Shown one piece after another: positions 61,701 to 64,000 of a stretch of 64,000 nt of DNA (the stretch's first letter is position 1; each line of letters opens with the position of its first letter). Origin of the DNA: Natronoglycomyces albus (GTDB lineage Bacteria > Actinomycetota > Actinomycetes > Mycobacteriales > Micromonosporaceae). A model generated the notes under the pieces. The model saw only the letters and a program-made list of their open reading frames with translations, did not search any database and had not been told where the DNA came from. Position numbers and translations under genes: made by a program. Where the stretch lies: contig NZ_CP070496.1 in assembly GCF_016925535.1 (NCBI RefSeq), forward strand, positions 1,922,001-1,986,000, written 5' to 3'.

Positions 61701-62149
61701 GAGTTACCTCCCGTGGTGGCGCTGGCGCGCGCTAGAGCGTCTTTGAAGGCCATCCATCCCAGCAGCGCGCACTTGACTCGCATCGGGTATTTGGAGACTC
61801 CTTTGAAGGCGATGGCGTCCTCCAGGCTCTCCTCATCCGGTTCGCCTTCGCCCCGGGAGCCCATCAGCTCGCTGAACTCCCCCATTTTGGCGAGGGCTAC
61901 CTCGACTGTTTGTCCCTTTACCAGTTCAAACATAACTGACGTGGACGCCTGCGAGATTGAACAGCCAACCGCGTGATAGGACACATCGGCGACAATCGGG
62001 CCCTCGAGGTGTACCCGCAGGGTGATTTCATCGCCGCAGGTCGGGTTGACCTGGTGGGATTCGCCCTCGTGTGGGTCGCGAAGGCCCGATCCGCGTGGAT
62101 TGCGGTAGTGGTCGAGGATGACTTCTTGGTATAGATCGTCGAGATTCAT
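61697..62149 (-). CDS. sufU: SufU Fe-S assembly sulfurtransferase
   Basis: A 150-residue zinc-dependent SufU, which takes sulfur from SufS. Conserved residues: Cys in NPTCGDEI, the Asp/Cys region AVGCSISQAS, and the Cys in VKCALLGWMAFKDAL. The 18-residue insertion between the second and third Cys that separates SufU from IscU is present. It overlaps sufS by ATGA. Confidence 0.95.
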   Translation of the reverse strand: MNLDDLYQEVILDHYRNPRGSGLRDPHEGESHQVNPTCGDEITLRVHLEGPIVADVSYHAVGCSISQASTSVMFELVKGQTVEVALAKMGEFSELMGSRGEGEPDEESLEDAIAFKGVSKYPMRVKCALLGWMAFKDALARASATTGGNS

Positions 62150-63423
62150 CGGCTGAACACCTTACGGACCTTCTCCAGGCCGGCGATGAGCCGGTCTATT
62201 TCTTCGGTGGTGGTGTAGACGTAGGCTGACAGCCGGGTCGTGGCTGTGACACCGTAACGGCTGCACACGGGTTTGGCGCAGTGGTGTCCCACTCGGACGG
62301 CGACGCCGTCGGAGTCGAGGACTTGCCCCACGTCGTGGGGGTGGAAACCGTCGAGGGTGAATGAAATCGTCGCACCTCGGGCAATGGGGACTCGGGGACC
62401 GATGACGTGTAGGCCCTCGACTTGTTCGAGGCGGGGCAGGGCGTAGGCGGCCAACTCCTTTTCGTGATGCAGGATATTGTCCATGCCCAGGTTGTCGAGG
62501 TAGTCGATGGCCGCCGCAAGTCCGACCGCCGCGGAGATGGGCGGGGTTCCGGCCTCGAATTTGGCGGGGGCGGCCGCGAAGGTCGTCTCTTCCATGGTCA
62601 CCGTCGTGATCATGGATCCTCCGGAGAGGAAGGGCGGCATGGCCTCGAGCAGCTCCGCGCGTCCCCATAGCACGCCGATGCCGGTGGGACCGAGCATCTT
62701 GTGCCCGGTGAAGGCGACGAAGTCAGCGCCCATCTCGGTCACGTCAATAGGCATGTGAGGGACCGACTGAGCGGCGTCAACCAGTACCAACGCGCCGACG
62801 GCGTGGGCTCGTTTTGTCACTTGACTCAGTGGGTTTCGGGTACCCAAAAGATTGGATACGTGAGTGAGCGCGACGAGTTTGGTGCGCTCGGTGATCACCT
62901 GGTCGATGCTGTCGATATCCAGCCGGAAGTCGTCGCGCACACCGATCCACTTCAGCGTGGCACCGGTGCGTTTGCACAGCTCCTGCCATGGCACCAAGTT
63001 GGCGTGGTGCTCCATTTGGGTTACCACGATCTCGTCGCCTTCGCCAAGCCGGAAGCGTTCGTCGGCACCTTTTTCGACCGTGGCGGCGAGCATCGCGTAA
63101 GCGACGAGGTTGATCGACTCGGTCGCGTTCTTGGTGAAAATGACCTCATCGGCCGAGGGCGCTTTGATGAAGGCGGCAACGCGTGAGCGGGCGCCTTCAT
63201 AGGCTTCGGTGGCCTCCGCCCCGAGTGTGTGCACCGAGCGGGAGATGTTGGCGTTGGAGTGTTCGGAGAACTCTCGCATCGCCTCTTCGACTTGGCGGGG
63301 GCGCTGCGAGGTGGCAGCGGAATCCAAATAGGCCAAGCGGTGTCCGCCGATGTCCCGGTTCAGGATGGGGAAGTCGGCTCGGATCTTCTCAACGTCTAGC
63401 CGCGGTGCGAAGGCGTCATTCAC
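62146..63423 (-). CDS. sufS: Cysteine desulfurase SufS
   Basis: A 425-residue PLP enzyme supplying sulfur for Fe-S clusters. The PLP Lys is in AFTGHKMLGPTGIGVLWG, ligand residues in MEHHANLVPW and VDAAQSVPH, and the C-terminal region GHHCAKPVCSRYG. It is translationally coupled to sufU. Confidence 0.96.
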   Translation of the reverse strand: MNDAFAPRLDVEKIRADFPILNRDIGGHRLAYLDSAATSQRPRQVEEAMREFSEHSNANISRSVHTLGAEATEAYEGARSRVAAFIKAPSADEVIFTKNATESINLVAYAMLAATVEKGADERFRLGEGDEIVVTQMEHHANLVPWQELCKRTGATLKWIGVRDDFRLDIDSIDQVITERTKLVALTHVSNLLGTRNPLSQVTKRAHAVGALVLVDAAQSVPHMPIDVTEMGADFVAFTGHKMLGPTGIGVLWGRAELLEAMPPFLSGGSMITTVTMEETTFAAAPAKFEAGTPPISAAVGLAAAIDYLDNLGMDNILHHEKELAAYALPRLEQVEGLHVIGPRVPIARGATISFTLDGFHPHDVGQVLDSDGVAVRVGHHCAKPVCSRYGVTATTRLSAYVYTTTEEIDRLIAGLEKVRKVFSR

Positions 63424-63457
63424 GGGTTTCCCTTAATATCTGTCGGGTTCTTGAAGC

Positions 63458-63661
63458 TCATTGGGTGCCTTGGGCGCGTCGGCGAACGGTCGCGAACCGC
63501 TGTTTGCGCGTAGGGCACAGGTGGCAATGTTTCTCGTTCACGTGCCATTCCACGGATTGACGGTAGCCATCGGCAACCTGAGGACAAGGCGGGAAGCGCG
63601 GTGATTCCTCGCATCTGGGATCACTACCCTGCTCGGCGAGGCGTTGGGACTCGACGACCAA
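63458..63661 (-). CDS. Possible small Cys/His-rich protein between sufC and sufS
   Basis: A 67-residue frame starting at TTG just after an in-frame TGA. It has CEESPRFPPCP and KHCHLCPTRKQRF, a possible metal-binding pattern, and GC-rich third positions like real genes. There is no convincing ribosome-binding site or family match. It may be a small gene or a decayed remnant. The rest of the 63424-63793 gap shows nothing. Confidence 0.3.
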   Translation of the reverse strand: MVVESQRLAEQGSDPRCEESPRFPPCPQVADGYRQSVEWHVNEKHCHLCPTRKQRFATVRRRAQGTQ

Positions 63662-63793
63662 CGCATCGCATTGTCAAGCTGGGTCTTCACCGTGGTTCGA
63701 TATCCACCACGGTACGCTTCCGCGCCCCCTCAAGTCTGGAATTGTGACGACGAACGAGAGCGTGCCGCACCCGTTTGTGGGTGGCCGACGTCG

Positions 63794-64000
63794 TTAGACG
63801 GCCGCGCCGGTGTAGCTTTCGTATCCCTCGGCTTCGAGCTTCTCGGCCAGCTCCGGCCCGCCCTCTTCCACGACCCGGCCCTTCATGAACACGTGCACAT
63901 AGTCGGGCTTGATGTAGCGCAGGATGCGGGTGTAGTGGGTGATGAGCAAGATGCCGGAGTTGGTGTTTTCCTTGGCCTGGTTGATGCCCGCCGAGACGAC
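63794..64000 (-). CDS. sufC: Fe-S assembly ATPase SufC (C-terminal part, cut by window edge)
   Basis: The last ~68 codons are present. They read INQAKENTNSGILLITHYTRIL (cited in part, with the H-loop His in LLITHYTRIL), then IKPDYVHVFMKGRVVEEGG and GYESYTGAAV before the TAA. This is the diagnostic SufC C-terminus. The start and Walker A lie beyond base 64000. The gap of ~370 bases to sufS is wider than usual for a suf operon. Confidence 0.95.
   Translation of the reverse strand, partial: VVSAGINQAKENTNSGILLITHYTRILRYIKPDYVHVFMKGRVVEEGGPELAEKLEAEGYESYTGAAV

Noticed and set aside
1-64000. CRISPR array
   Set aside because: No regularly spaced direct repeats were seen.

Overview
The window is high-GC actinobacterial chromosome. 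The scpA-scpB-rluB-cmk-der block, the sufC-sufS-sufU-sufT block, an actinobacteria-type VLRF1 release factor, frequent GTG/TTG starts and many ATGA stop/start overlaps all point there. A GC content that looks nearer 60 than 70 percent would suit a Glycomycetaceae-like actinomycete, but the genus is a guess.

Layout. 0-17.5 kb holds ordinary accessory genes: a lipoprotein 5'-nucleotidase, an O-methyltransferase, an ABC-F protein behind a leader-peptide/terminator attenuator, a two-component system facing an ABC exporter, a GPP34 protein, an APC permease, GNATs, an M23-like secreted protein and a MerR-controlled aldo-keto reductase. 18.7-26.4 kb is a compact plus-strand RiPP operon that closely follows the streptolysin S (sag) plan. 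A 41-residue Cys/Ser/Thr-rich precursor, not called by a normal ORF length cut-off, has its own sigma70-like promoter and is followed by a hairpin. Then come a SagB dehydrogenase, a SagC-like E1/RRE protein, a YcaO cyclodehydratase ending in PHPLP, two CPBP membrane proteins, an ABC ATPase and permease, and a carboxyl/O-methyltransferase-like gene.

27.8-49.0 kb is a second biosynthetic cluster, entirely on the minus strand, with almost every gene overlapping or nearly touching the next. It contains the three-enzyme hydrazine module (lysine N6-monooxygenase, cupin/MetRS-like N-N bond-forming enzyme, FAD oxidase). With it are both saccharopine dehydrogenase halves, a Cy-A-T NRPS whose A-domain code reads as cysteine, an acyl-AMP ligase with its own ACP, an acyl-CoA dehydrogenase, a P450, a large haem-oxygenase-like diiron protein, a KAS III-like enzyme, a PEP mutase/isocitrate lyase family enzyme, a type II thioesterase, a GNAT and a C45-type acyltransferase. 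The cupin/MetRS protein carries an extra C-terminal carrier-protein domain. My reading is that lysine serves as a recyclable nitrogen carrier for making hydrazinoacetate, which is then activated, oxidised and joined to a cysteine-derived thiazoline. That product is inferred, not shown.

49-53.4 kb is a lower-confidence island: a 160-bp MITE-like element with a 5-bp target duplication, a glutathionyl-hydroquinone-reductase-like gene, a NADAR protein, an orphan membrane protein and an integrase remnant beside tRNA-Pro(GGG). From 53.4 kb to the end is conserved housekeeping sequence: der, cmk, rluB, scpB, scpA, a lysozyme-like secreted protein, acVLRF1 and the Suf Fe-S assembly operon, with sufC cut by the window edge.
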